Shown: positions 44,183 through 52,152 of the stretch, piece by piece
Position numbering within the stretch: the first letter of the stretch is position 1
Layout: each line of letters starts with the position of its first letter
Source of the DNA: Desulfoscipio geothermicus
GTDB lineage: Bacteria > Bacillota > Desulfotomaculia > Desulfotomaculales > Desulfallaceae
Assembly (NCBI GenBank): GCA_016841645.1
Contig: JAENYS010000003.1
Coordinates: 1 to 64,000 of the forward strand
Direction of reading: 5' to 3'
DNA: 64,000 nt
The notes under the pieces: model-generated
Told to the model about the DNA's origin: nothing
The model's input: only the letters and a program-made list of their open reading frames with translations
Databases searched by the model: none
Translations under genes and position numbers: made by a program

Positions 44183-44276
44183 GATTCCGAGTTAGTTTAC
44201 CTAAGGTAGTATAGCTATGGGAACTAACCGATGGGTGTAAAAGGAAACGATTATGCCTCCCGTTTGGAAAGGAATT
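44183..44276 (+). promoter_or_regulatory. Moco riboswitch B
   Basis: Contains TTCCGAG, a GTTAGTT/AACTAAC stem (44191-44197 with 44222-44228), CCGATGGG, AAGGAAAC, TATGCCTCCCG and GGAAAGGAA, in the same order as copies A and C. The closing stem is short. TATAAT at 44167-44172 is a likely -10. The terminator at 44295 and the apbE-to-kinase unit follow. Confidence 0.78.
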
Positions 44277-44294
44277 TACCTAATGCTATAAACG

Positions 44295-44336
44295 GCATGG
44301 TTTTATCCTACGGGGAAACCATGCTTTTCATTTTTT
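44295..44336 (+). terminator. Riboswitch B terminator
   Basis: GCATGGTTT pairs with AAACCATGC (44316-44324), followed by TTTTCATTTTTT. It is 16 bases before the apbE start and is the likely expression platform. Confidence 0.8.
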
Positions 44337-44351
44337 GGGGGGATAATAGGT

Positions 44352-45416
44352 TTGCTGCGTGGTCATTTAATATACGGTATTATTTTAGCTTTATTATTAG
44401 TGCTCTATTGTACAGGCTGTGAGCGAAAACCTGCTGAGCTACAAGAATTTAGCGGAGAAAGATTTATTATGGATACCCTGGTGCATATTACTATTTTTTG
44501 TGAAGATGAACACCAGGGGGAAAATGCCTTGGATGAAGCCTTTACCGCCTTCGAAATGGTTGATGATTTAACTGACAGATTTAACGATCAAAACAAAACA
44601 ACTCCTTTATTAAGTGATGTTATCAAAATTAACGAGAATGCCGGCATCGGTCCCGTTCGGGTTAGCGATGATACATTGGCCATCCTTGAACGCTCAAATT
44701 ATTTCTCAGAACTTTCCGGAGGAGCCTTCGATGTTTCCATCGGCCCGGTAATGGACCTGTGGGGTTTTGGCATTAACCGGCATGTGCCGGAGCAGGAAGA
44801 AATAAATGAAGCTTTAACTCTGGTGGATTACGCAAAGATCAAAATTGATAATGAGCAGGGTACGGTATTTTTACCCAAGTCCGGGATGGTCTTGGATTTA
44901 GGTGGTGTGGCCAAGGGCTATGCCACTGACCAGGCGGTGTTAGTCCTGAGAAAACTGGGTATTAAGCATGCCATTATTAATGCCGGTGGAAATGTTTTTG
45001 CCCTGGGCACCAAGCCGGATGGATCACTTTGGCGTGTTGGGATACAAGACCCCCGTAGTGACGGGCTGATTGCCATAATCTCGGTTCAGGATGCGGCGGT
45101 GGTGACATCCGGTGACTATCAAAGATATTTTACCCAGGGGGGGGTGCGTTATCATCACATCCTGGACCCTACCACCGGCAGGCAGGCCAGGGATGCAATT
45201 CAAGTAACCATTGTCGGCGATAGTGCAATGGATGCCGATATTTTATCTACGACGCTGTTTGTAATGGGTCCGGAAAAGGGATTCGACATGGTTAACAGAC
45301 TGGAAAATACTGAAGTTGTGTTTGTCCGCCCGAATAAGCAAATTCTCTATTCGGATACCTTGAGTAAAAATTTTACATTCACTGGAGACGGTGGTTATTA
45401 TCCCGTTGCTAGATAA
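44352..45416 (+). CDS. apbE: FAD:protein FMN transferase (ApbE), lipoprotein
   Basis: A 354-residue ApbE. The N-terminal lipobox (LLVLYCTGCERK) gives a membrane-tethered extracytoplasmic enzyme. Family motifs: ERFIMDTLVHITIF, VSIGPVMDLWGFG, LDLGGVAKGYATDQAVL, AIINAGGNVFALG and TSGDYQRYF, with HHILDPTTGRQA near the metal site. It attaches FMN covalently to Thr in (S/T)GAT-type motifs. Two such targets lie downstream in the same unit (46096 and 47716). TTG 44352 follows a G-rich ribosome site 16 bases after the riboswitch B terminator. Confidence 0.92.
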   Translation: MLRGHLIYGIILALLLVLYCTGCERKPAELQEFSGERFIMDTLVHITIFCEDEHQGENALDEAFTAFEMVDDLTDRFNDQNKTTPLLSDVIKINENAGIGPVRVSDDTLAILERSNYFSELSGGAFDVSIGPVMDLWGFGINRHVPEQEEINEALTLVDYAKIKIDNEQGTVFLPKSGMVLDLGGVAKGYATDQAVLVLRKLGIKHAIINAGGNVFALGTKPDGSLWRVGIQDPRSDGLIAIISVQDAAVVTSGDYQRYFTQGGVRYHHILDPTTGRQARDAIQVTIVGDSAMDADILSTTLFVMGPEKGFDMVNRLENTEVVFVRPNKQILYSDTLSKNFTFTGDGGYYPVAR

Positions 45417-45501
45417 TGTTAAGCAAGTATCAATAAATAAACCAATATATTTTTTGAGTTGTTTAAGCCTGCTAAAAAACCGTTGGAAGGGAAGTGGTCA
45501 A

Positions 45502-46077
45502 TTGATTAAAATGAATAAACAATTAGCTATGACGGTAGTGCTGGTATTAATGATTGCGATACTATTAGCTGGTTGTGACGGACAGAATAATGACCAGGAA
45601 CCGGTAAAAGAAGCAGATCCGTTGGCTGAGGAAAATGTGCTCACCATTGAAGGTAGTGGGGTAGCTAAAACTACACAGCTAACTTTGCAAGAAATCCAAG
45701 GTATGCAGATAGATATTATTGAGGATGAGTATTTTGCTCTTAATAATTGGGGCACTAAACAATATTTCTCCTTTAAGGGTGTATCGTTGTGGCAGCTGTT
45801 AAGCAAGGCCGGGGTAAAGGATACTGCCCAACAGGTGGTAATTACCTCGGAGGATGGCTATTCCATTACATATACCATTGCTGATGTTAAACGGGAAGAT
45901 TATATAGATGAAACAAATCCCGAAAAGAAATATAAAATGATAATTGCCTGGGAAGAAAACGGCCAGGTCTATGATCCGGCACGATATCCATTCCGCTTAG
46001 TGATGGGGCAGAAAGAACCGGGAGATATTAATAAGCAAAACTGGGTAGCCAAGGTGAAAACCATCAAAGTAGATTAA
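45502..46077 (+). CDS. Lipoprotein with molybdopterin-fold-like domain
   Basis: About 191 residues. MNKQLAMTVVLVLMIAILLA then GCDG is a lipoprotein signal. The mature part (~45-191; LTIEGSGVAKTTQLTLQEIQ, FALNNWGTKQYFSFKGVSLW, VITSEDGYSITYTI, YPFRLVMGQKEPGDINKQNW, VAKVKTIKVD) matches the same fold as the large surface proteins in single-domain form, again without a Cys at the Mo-ligand position. It could be the membrane-tethered receptor for the ECF transporter or an electron-transfer partner. TTG 45502 or ATG 45511; AAGGGAAG is upstream. Confidence 0.7.
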   Translation: MIKMNKQLAMTVVLVLMIAILLAGCDGQNNDQEPVKEADPLAEENVLTIEGSGVAKTTQLTLQEIQGMQIDIIEDEYFALNNWGTKQYFSFKGVSLWQLLSKAGVKDTAQQVVITSEDGYSITYTIADVKREDYIDETNPEKKYKMIIAWEENGQVYDPARYPFRLVMGQKEPGDINKQNWVAKVKTIKVD

Positions 46078-46095
46078 TTAGAGGAGTGGGTATAT

Positions 46096-47700
46096 TTGAA
46101 TAAAAAAAGGCTTAACCTGGCTGTATGTATAGCGTTGGTAGTATTAACCTTAATTTTTACTCGTTTTTACGCCGGAGGAGATAGTGAAACCGATATCCTG
46201 GTGGATCTTTACGATGAAAAAGTAAAAGTACAGGAAATAACCGACGAAGCTAAACAGAGTTATATTGAGGAGAATTTCCCGGCGGTACAAAAGATATATC
46301 AAATCCAGGACGACGGGCAAAAGCAAATCGGCTATGGATTTATTGTAAAATCTTCGGGTTATAACGGGCCGATGACCATTGCAGTGGCGGTGGATGGGCG
46401 GACCAATCAAGTAACAGGTATCAAAGTGCTCGAGCATGTGGAAGACCTTGAATATGCCCAGTATCTTTCTGAAGAGTGGTTCACGGACCGGTTTAAGGGA
46501 AAAAGTCTGAGCGAATACTTAAATATGGTGGTGCTTGATCCGGAAAGCCCCAGGGATATTGTGCAAATCACCGGGGCCACTATTAGCAGCCAGGCAGCGA
46601 TCAACGGTGTAAATTCAGCTATTGGTGCCTTCAATTTCTTAAATGATGGTCAACGGATGGCCGCAGTGCCGGCTGTGGTGGATAAGTTAATTGCCCAGGA
46701 TGAAAACAGCTTCACTATCCATTGGGGAACCGAGGGATTCATCCGGCTGACCATGGACGAGCTAAAAAAATACCCCACCGTTAAAGAACCAGCTGTGTTG
46801 ATTAACTCCCTCGGTAACAAAGAAGACATGGTGGTGGAGGGACCATTACTAAGTGAAGTGCTAAAGAAGCTTGGTGTTCAATTGGCTGATTATCAAGGGA
46901 TTGGTGTCACCGGTCGAGATGGTTATTACGCTCTCATGTCCAAGGAGTTATTGGACAAACGCAAGGTCATTTTGTCCTATCGATTTAACGATCGGGAAAT
47001 TACTAAAGTAGATAAGCCCGTGCGTGTGGTGGTTCCCGATGAGTTAGGTGTTTATTGGGTAAGAATGGTTTCCAATATCGATTTATATACTGATATCCCC
47101 GACAAGGATATTAAATCCGTTAAAATTTTTGACCCATTAACCAGGGATATTGAGCCATATATGTATGAGTATTATGGCAGTAAGGATAGGGCCATAGAAA
47201 TTGGCAAGATATTAACTAAATTCGACTATGTCAATCCCGAAGGTTTCTTTACCATGGTGTCATCCGACGGTTTGGCTAAGGATGAGGTGATTAACATGGT
47301 TAGACAACGCTATTACATCAAGGTATCCGGGGAGGGCGCGCCGATGAATATTGCGCCGAACTTCAAGTTGGGAATGAATGTTAAGCTTATGGCTTATTTT
47401 TCCACTACAACGGATGCCGTTATTTTTCCCCTGGAAATGCAAAAGATAACCGGTTTATCTGAGCTGGGTGTCCATAAGGGCATGATGTTGGAAAAAGTGC
47501 TGGAGGGTGTGGGTGTAATTACCCCCCGGGAAAAGCAGTTTAAACTAGTGAACACCGCAGGACGATCCATTCAGATTTCCGGTCAAGATTTAAGCAAATG
47601 TATTCTGGTTTATCAGGATGAAAAAATTACAGCCTTTTACCAGGGAGCTGATGATTTGATGCAGTTGGCAGACCTATTGGAAATAAATGAATTAAGTTAA
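46096..47700 (+). CDS. FMN-binding protein fused to molybdopterin-fold-like domains
   Basis: A 534-residue protein with an N-terminal membrane anchor (LAVCIALVVLTLIFTRF). An FMN-binding domain (~75-180) includes GYNGPMTIAVAVDGRTNQVTG and VQITGATISSQAAINGV; the Thr of TGAT is the predicted ApbE flavinylation site. Residues ~200-330 (FIRLTMDELKKYPTV, GRDGYYALMSKELL, VRVVVPDELGVYWVRMV) and ~400-534 each resemble the molybdopterin-binding fold. Joining a flavin carrier to this fold in one chain suggests electron transfer to whatever the fold holds. TTG 46096 with GAGGAG. Extracytoplasmic, membrane-tethered. Confidence 0.72.
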   Translation: MNKKRLNLAVCIALVVLTLIFTRFYAGGDSETDILVDLYDEKVKVQEITDEAKQSYIEENFPAVQKIYQIQDDGQKQIGYGFIVKSSGYNGPMTIAVAVDGRTNQVTGIKVLEHVEDLEYAQYLSEEWFTDRFKGKSLSEYLNMVVLDPESPRDIVQITGATISSQAAINGVNSAIGAFNFLNDGQRMAAVPAVVDKLIAQDENSFTIHWGTEGFIRLTMDELKKYPTVKEPAVLINSLGNKEDMVVEGPLLSEVLKKLGVQLADYQGIGVTGRDGYYALMSKELLDKRKVILSYRFNDREITKVDKPVRVVVPDELGVYWVRMVSNIDLYTDIPDKDIKSVKIFDPLTRDIEPYMYEYYGSKDRAIEIGKILTKFDYVNPEGFFTMVSSDGLAKDEVINMVRQRYYIKVSGEGAPMNIAPNFKLGMNVKLMAYFSTTTDAVIFPLEMQKITGLSELGVHKGMMLEKVLEGVGVITPREKQFKLVNTAGRSIQISGQDLSKCILVYQDEKITAFYQGADDLMQLADLLEINELS

Positions 47701-47715
47701 CCGGGGTGTAGTTAG

Positions 47716-48942
47716 TTGTCTAAAAAACAAAACAACCTGGAGAATTTACGCCTGGCGGTCCAGTTGGCAATATTTTTGGTGGTCTGTCTTTCATTTGTCC
47801 TTTACAGGCTGTATATTAATGGCCTAATAAACTTTAAGTTATTCAGCTTGCACAGTTTAATCCCCTTTGGGGGATTAAACATGATGTATGATTGGGTAAC
47901 GGATAAAAGTTATGTATTAAATTATACCGCACCGGCATTTCTGTTAGCTTCAGCTATCATAGTGCTGGCACTGCTGGGCACTCGTTTCTTTTGCGGTTGG
48001 CTATGCCCCTTTGGCGCATTAAACGATTTTATTAGCCTGGCGGGCCGTAGAATCCTGGGGAAAAACTACGAACCACCTCCGGGGATTGATGCCCGGCTGC
48101 GCTACCTCAAGTATTTTGTGCTATTTTTTATTCTTGTTTCTAAAATATTTATAGGGTCATGTATATTAACCGGCTTTGACCCTTGGGTTGCCTTTGCCAA
48201 TTTGGCCGGTTTACCGGGTACTTATAAGGAGATACCCTTTGCCTTTCTGGTTTTGTTGCTGGTTATCGCCGGGGCTTTATTTATCAAGCGGTTTTTCTGT
48301 CGTTATCTATGCCCTTTGGGGGCTTTACAGGGCATATTGGTTGGCACCGGTCTTGTGCAATTAAAAAGGAACGGAACAATAATAACTTGCCACAATTGCC
48401 GGAGTTGCTCTTTAAACTGTCCTGTAAATATAAAACTTGGCGACCGGGAGTTAATCGATTCACCGGAATGTATTCATTGCCTGAGATGCGTTGGGGGCAG
48501 TTGCACCGGAGGGTTACCTTCTTATGAGCTGACCTTTGTTAAAAGGCGGCTGAATACTTATCCCTATGTACTGGGAGCTTTTACAATATTTTGGGGCATT
48601 TATATCGGCATTGGTTTTAACGGTGCTCTGGGTGCTACTGATACTGCCGGTATGGGTATAATGCCCCGGAATGTTTATCAAAACGGGATCTACTATGGCA
48701 CCGGAGTTGGTTTTGCCCCCGGTCTGAAGGTGCAGGTGGAAGTTGTTGATGGCCGGATAAATAAAATTGATGTTATAGAACATTACGAAACCAGCGGCTA
48801 TTATGAAGAAGCTTTTATTAAGATAACGGACGGGATTATAAGAAGTCAATCTACTGAAGTGGATGCTGTGTCCGGTGCTACTTATACCAGCATCGGTCTT
48901 ATGGAAGCAGTTGAAAATGCGTTGGAGAAAGCAAAACCTTAA
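47716..48942 (+). CDS. NapH/NosR-like membrane polyferredoxin with FMN-binding domain
   Basis: A 408-residue membrane protein. Several TM helices carry FFCGWLCPFGALNDFI and FFCRYLCPLGALQGIL, the CxxxCP motifs of the NosR/NapH/YccM family, followed by two [4Fe-4S] sites: CHNCRSCSLNCPVNIK and CIHCLRCVGGSCTGG. The C-terminal ~100 residues form an FMN-binding domain with VDAVSGATYTS, an ApbE flavinylation site. It probably moves electrons from the cytoplasm or quinone pool to the outside and passes them through FMN to the upstream flavoprotein. TTG start, 15 bases after the previous gene. Confidence 0.85.
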   Translation: MSKKQNNLENLRLAVQLAIFLVVCLSFVLYRLYINGLINFKLFSLHSLIPFGGLNMMYDWVTDKSYVLNYTAPAFLLASAIIVLALLGTRFFCGWLCPFGALNDFISLAGRRILGKNYEPPPGIDARLRYLKYFVLFFILVSKIFIGSCILTGFDPWVAFANLAGLPGTYKEIPFAFLVLLLVIAGALFIKRFFCRYLCPLGALQGILVGTGLVQLKRNGTIITCHNCRSCSLNCPVNIKLGDRELIDSPECIHCLRCVGGSCTGGLPSYELTFVKRRLNTYPYVLGAFTIFWGIYIGIGFNGALGATDTAGMGIMPRNVYQNGIYYGTGVGFAPGLKVQVEVVDGRINKIDVIEHYETSGYYEEAFIKITDGIIRSQSTEVDAVSGATYTSIGLMEAVENALEKAKP

Positions 48943-48981
48943 TAATATATCAACCACTTTAGCATAAAAGGTGGTGAAAAA

Positions 48982-49542
48982 ATGTTTTGGCAAAAGTTTA
49001 TCGCTAATTTTTCTGTATTTGATTTAATCATCGTGGCTATGCTCTCCGCTCTGGGTATTGCCACCAAACCTATTATTGTGCCCATTACTCACATTATCAC
49101 GGGCCCATTACTAATTCCCGGCGGAGTTGTGGCCGGTGGATTTTATATGATGTGGCTGGTGCTGGGTGCCGGCTTGACAGGCAAATGCGGGGCTGCTACT
49201 TTAATCGGTCTTGTTCAGGCATTAATGGTGTTTGGTACCGGTGTTTTTGGTTCCCACGGAGCGTTGACCCTGCTTAGTTATACTTTACCAGGTGTGGCTA
49301 TTGACTTGATGCTGTGGTTAACCAGGCACAGGATTTGCTGTTTGCCCTGTTCTTTTTTTGCCGGTGTGCTGGCAAATATTTGTGGCGCTGCCCTGGTGAA
49401 TATATTGTATTTTCGCTTGCCCTTGGTGCCTTTAATGCTTACTCTGACGGTGGCGGCGTTATCCGGAGGATTGGGCGGCATTATTGCCTATAAAGTATTG
49501 CAGCAGTTGAAAAAAACCGGGTTTGGTTCTAAAACAGCTTAA
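48982..49542 (+). CDS. ECF transporter S (substrate-binding) component-like protein
   Basis: A 186-residue protein with about six TM helices: VFDLIIVAMLSALGIATKPI, GPLLIPGGVVAGGFYMMWLV, CGAATLIGLVQALMVFG and VALSGGLGGIIAYKVL-like segments. The size, topology and position before an ABC ATPase and T-subunit fit an ECF S-component. I cannot assign it to a known vitamin class. As part of a Moco-riboswitch unit its substrate may be a pterin or Mo-related compound; that is inference. GGTGG lies eight bases before the ATG. Confidence 0.7.
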   Translation: MFWQKFIANFSVFDLIIVAMLSALGIATKPIIVPITHIITGPLLIPGGVVAGGFYMMWLVLGAGLTGKCGAATLIGLVQALMVFGTGVFGSHGALTLLSYTLPGVAIDLMLWLTRHRICCLPCSFFAGVLANICGAALVNILYFRLPLVPLMLTLTVAALSGGLGGIIAYKVLQQLKKTGFGSKTA

Positions 49543-49606
49543 AGCAGGTGTTTACTTTGGGACAAAGAGTTATTGTTCCATTGGTGTTAGGGGAGGTAGT
49601 AAGTAA

Positions 49607-50113
49607 GTGAAAATCAACAATAAGTTGGTTTATTGGTTTATTGGCTTATTACTGGTGTTAGCTGGGGTATTGGCCTGTCTATACACGCCAAATAGCCGGG
49701 AAAGTGTGAGCTTAACTATAATTAGTGAAGGCCAACCGGTGAAAACACTTACCATGGAACAGATTAAGGAAATGCCGGTGGTTGAGAAACAGGTAACCAT
49801 CCGCTCATCCAGCGAGGGAACCCAAACCCACGTCTTTACCGGTACTCCGGTGCGGGAAATTCTAACCGGTCTTGATAATGTTGTATTAACGGATTCTAGT
49901 AAGTTTACTGCCAGTGGTCTGGACAGTTACACCGTGATATTTGATAGCGAAGAAATCGTGTCCAATGACCATGTGCTGTTAGTTTATGCCCAAGATGGAA
50001 AGGCTTTGGGAAGCAAAAGTGAAGGCGGTACGGGGCCGTTCCGCGTAATTATTTTAGGAGATCAATTCGGCTTGCGGGCTGTAAAATATGTAACTGAATT
50101 GGAGGTTAATTAA
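49607..50113 (+). CDS. Small membrane-anchored molybdopterin-fold-like protein
   Basis: 168 residues: an N-terminal TM anchor (VYWFIGLLLVLAGVLACLYT) and an external domain (~35-168; IISEGQPVKTLTMEQIKEMP, TGLDSYTVIFDSEEIVSN, GGTGPFRVIILGDQFGLRAV, KYVTELEV). The G-P-R-I/L...G..K.V.E pattern matches the C-terminal half of the molybdopterin-binding fold. It sits between S-component and ATPase and overlaps the ATPase start by one base, the place of the N-type accessory subunits (CbiN/NikN) in metal ECF transporters. It may deliver ligand to the transporter. Confidence 0.7.
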   Translation: MKINNKLVYWFIGLLLVLAGVLACLYTPNSRESVSLTIISEGQPVKTLTMEQIKEMPVVEKQVTIRSSSEGTQTHVFTGTPVREILTGLDNVVLTDSSKFTASGLDSYTVIFDSEEIVSNDHVLLVYAQDGKALGSKSEGGTGPFRVIILGDQFGLRAVKYVTELEVN

Positions 50114-50841
50114 TGGCCGCAGTTGTAGTTAATAACCTGAGTTATTGCTATCAAAAGGGTGGAAAAAAAATTCTTAAAGATTTAAATTTCACGGTGAAGC
50201 AAGGTCAGATCTTGGCGGTTATGGGTTTAAGTGGTTCTGGTAAAAGCACTCTCTGCCTGTGTTTAGGGGGTATAATCCCCCACTACCTTGGTGGTGAAAT
50301 GAGCGGGCAGGTGCTTATTAATGGCCAGGATACTGCAGAATGTAAAATTGCCCGGCTGGCCCTGGAGGTTGGCATAGTTTTCCAGGATGCCGATACTCAG
50401 TTGTTTTCACCTACTGTAGAAGATGAAATAGCCTTTGCTCCGGAAAATTTGTGCTTGCCCTCGGACCAAATCAGGCAGCGGGTGGATGCCGTCTTTGATA
50501 TGGTGGGTATTAACCATTTACGCTACGAAAATACCAATAATTTATCCGGTGGCCAAAAACATTTGGTAGCTATGGCGGCGGTTTTAGCCATGGATCCGGC
50601 GATATTGGTGCTGGACGAAGTGTTGGTCCAGTTAGATGCCGTAGTTAAAGAAAATGTTGTTGAAATTTTATTGGAACTACGCCGGAGGGGCAAGACCATT
50701 ATCATTGTGGAACATGATCTGGAAGCAGTAACTATTGCCGATCGGGTGTTGCTGCTTGAAGATGGTATGTTGGTTAACGATGGACCTGCCTCTATACTGC
50801 AGGATAAGGAGCTATTAGCCAGATACAAATTAGTGATGTAA
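50113..50841 (+). CDS. ecfA: ECF-type ABC transporter ATPase
   Basis: A 242-residue ATPase of the CbiO/EcfA family: Walker A GLSGSGKSTLC, Q-loop VFQDADTQLFSP (the typical EcfA NPDxQ-like motif, here DADTQLF), signature NLSGGQKHLVAMAAVLAMDP, Walker B ILVLDEVLVQLD (usually LDEPT) and switch His in IIVEHDLE. It powers import with the T-subunit at 50999. The downstream sequence is in frame with this gene beyond the stop and contains the tail of a second ATPase, so the ancestor had two ATPase domains. Confidence 0.88.
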   Translation: MAAVVVNNLSYCYQKGGKKILKDLNFTVKQGQILAVMGLSGSGKSTLCLCLGGIIPHYLGGEMSGQVLINGQDTAECKIARLALEVGIVFQDADTQLFSPTVEDEIAFAPENLCLPSDQIRQRVDAVFDMVGINHLRYENTNNLSGGQKHLVAMAAVLAMDPAILVLDEVLVQLDAVVKENVVEILLELRRRGKTIIIVEHDLEAVTIADRVLLLEDGMLVNDGPASILQDKELLARYKLVM

Positions 50842-51009
50842 AATCAAGCAATAAATGAGGATAAACATTTATTGGGGGAATGGCTGGAAAAAATCGTGGC
50901 ATCAGAACGGGGTGTATTCATGATTAGTCATGACAACAACTTCATTAAAAGATATGCCTCACGCATACTCAGCCTCGAAAATGGACGGATAAAAGAATAT
51001 GATTGTTAG
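50842..51009 (+). pseudogene. Remnant tail of a second ABC ATPase
   Basis: Directly after the ecfA stop (50839-50841), in the same frame, the sequence reads NQAINEDKHLLGEWLEKIVA then SERGVFMISHDNNFIKRYAS and RILSLENGRIKEYDC to a TAG at 51007-51009. The ISHD switch-His motif and LENGRI are the end of an ABC ATPase. Walker A, Q-loop and signature are missing, consistent with an internal deletion of a tandem or fused second ATPase. The remaining ATPase would have to work as a homodimer or with a partner elsewhere. Confidence 0.65.
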
Positions 51010-51751
51010 AGCAGTAAAAATGATTAACCTTGACCCAAGGGCTAAAATAGTTATTGTGTTTTGTCCGGCAACATTAGCTGTTTTTTTTAATACCCCTGAG
51101 CCATTGCTTGTTGTATTGATTATTACAATGCTCTTGCTGCGAATATTTCAGGTTCAATATATAAGCCTAATTTATAAGTTTCGCCGGTTACTGCCTTTAT
51201 TATTAGTGCTTCTGCTTGTGCAGAGTGTCTTCACCGGCCACGGCCAGGTACTCATAGCCCTTGGGGATGTGCAGATCCTTACCACCGGGGGGGTAAGCTC
51301 TACTGGCTGCGTTTTACTAAGAATGCTTATATTGTTCGGTTCGGCAATGATTATTGCCACCAACAACTCCAGGGATTATGTGTTAGCTCTGGTACAATTA
51401 AAAATTCCATATGAAATAGCCTTTATGGTTTTAATAGCGCTGCGCTTTTTGCCTGTCTTTGTTCAGGAGGCTAAGGATACCTTGATTGCTATGCAATTGC
51501 GGGGCGTTGACATACAAAAGGTAGCCTGGGGTAAAAAAATAAAAGTTTTTACCTACATCTTTTCACCTTTAGTGAGCAATGTGTTGCTCAAAGCTAATCA
51601 ACTGGCTATTTCCATGGAGGCCAGGGGATTCAGGGTTTATCCCCGGAGAACGTACCTGCGTGTTTTGAAATATGATTTATTAGATTACTTAATAATCATA
51701 TTATCTTTAAGTTTAACGCTGGCCGTACTAACTCTGTCTATTGTTAGGTGA
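50999..51751 (+). CDS. ecfT: ECF transporter T (EcfT/CbiQ) component
   Basis: A 250-residue membrane protein with about 5-6 TM helices. It contains the paired Ala-Arg-Gly-type motifs that contact the ATPases: AMQLRGVDIQKVAWGKK and SMEARGFRVYPRRTYLR. It couples the ATPase to the S-component. Its ATG overlaps the end of the ATPase remnant, an arrangement inherited from the deleted second ATPase gene. Confidence 0.85.
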   Translation: MIVRAVKMINLDPRAKIVIVFCPATLAVFFNTPEPLLVVLIITMLLLRIFQVQYISLIYKFRRLLPLLLVLLLVQSVFTGHGQVLIALGDVQILTTGGVSSTGCVLLRMLILFGSAMIIATNNSRDYVLALVQLKIPYEIAFMVLIALRFLPVFVQEAKDTLIAMQLRGVDIQKVAWGKKIKVFTYIFSPLVSNVLLKANQLAISMEARGFRVYPRRTYLRVLKYDLLDYLIIILSLSLTLAVLTLSIVR

Positions 51752-51756
51752 TACAA

Positions 51757-52137
51757 ATGATAAACATTAATAAATATATCACCCTGGGTCTATTAATGCT
51801 AATACTTATTAGTATTGTAGCTAGCTATTTAATAAACCAGTGGTATGCGGGGGATAATATGGTCTTGGAGATAAGCCGGGATGGCGAATCAATCCAACAA
51901 ATAGACTTATCTACCGTAACAACTAAGCAAATAAAGATTACAAGTCAGGACGGGCATTACAATATAGTGGAAATAAAAGACGGACAAGCCAGGGTTAAGG
52001 AAGCCGACTGCCCAAATCAAATTTGCGTAAAAACAGGTTGGCTGAGCAAGCCCGGTCAAACTTCGTTCTGTGCACCAAATCGATTAATGATCACAATAAC
52101 AGGTCGGAAAAATCAAGTTGATACCATTGCAAACTAA
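51757..52137 (+). CDS. NusG domain II-containing protein
   Basis: About 126 residues: one N-terminal TM helix (ITLGLLMLILISIVASYLIN) and an external beta domain with EADCPNQICVKTGWLSKPGQ, then SFCAPNRLMITITG. This Cys-containing NusG-II signature is typical of a membrane-anchored family seen near ApbE/FMN-binding and Rnf-like genes. The function is unknown; an electron-transfer or assembly role is plausible. The start may be GTG 51748, overlapping the ecfT stop, or ATG 51757. Confidence 0.75.
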   Translation: MININKYITLGLLMLILISIVASYLINQWYAGDNMVLEISRDGESIQQIDLSTVTTKQIKITSQDGHYNIVEIKDGQARVKEADCPNQICVKTGWLSKPGQTSFCAPNRLMITITGRKNQVDTIAN

Positions 52138-52152
52138 AAAGGAGTGACTTAT

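Noticed and set aside
44231-44422. A 63-codon open frame across riboswitch B and its terminator
   Set aside because: It spans conserved RNA structure and a terminator hairpin and overlaps apbE in another frame; composition is not protein-like.
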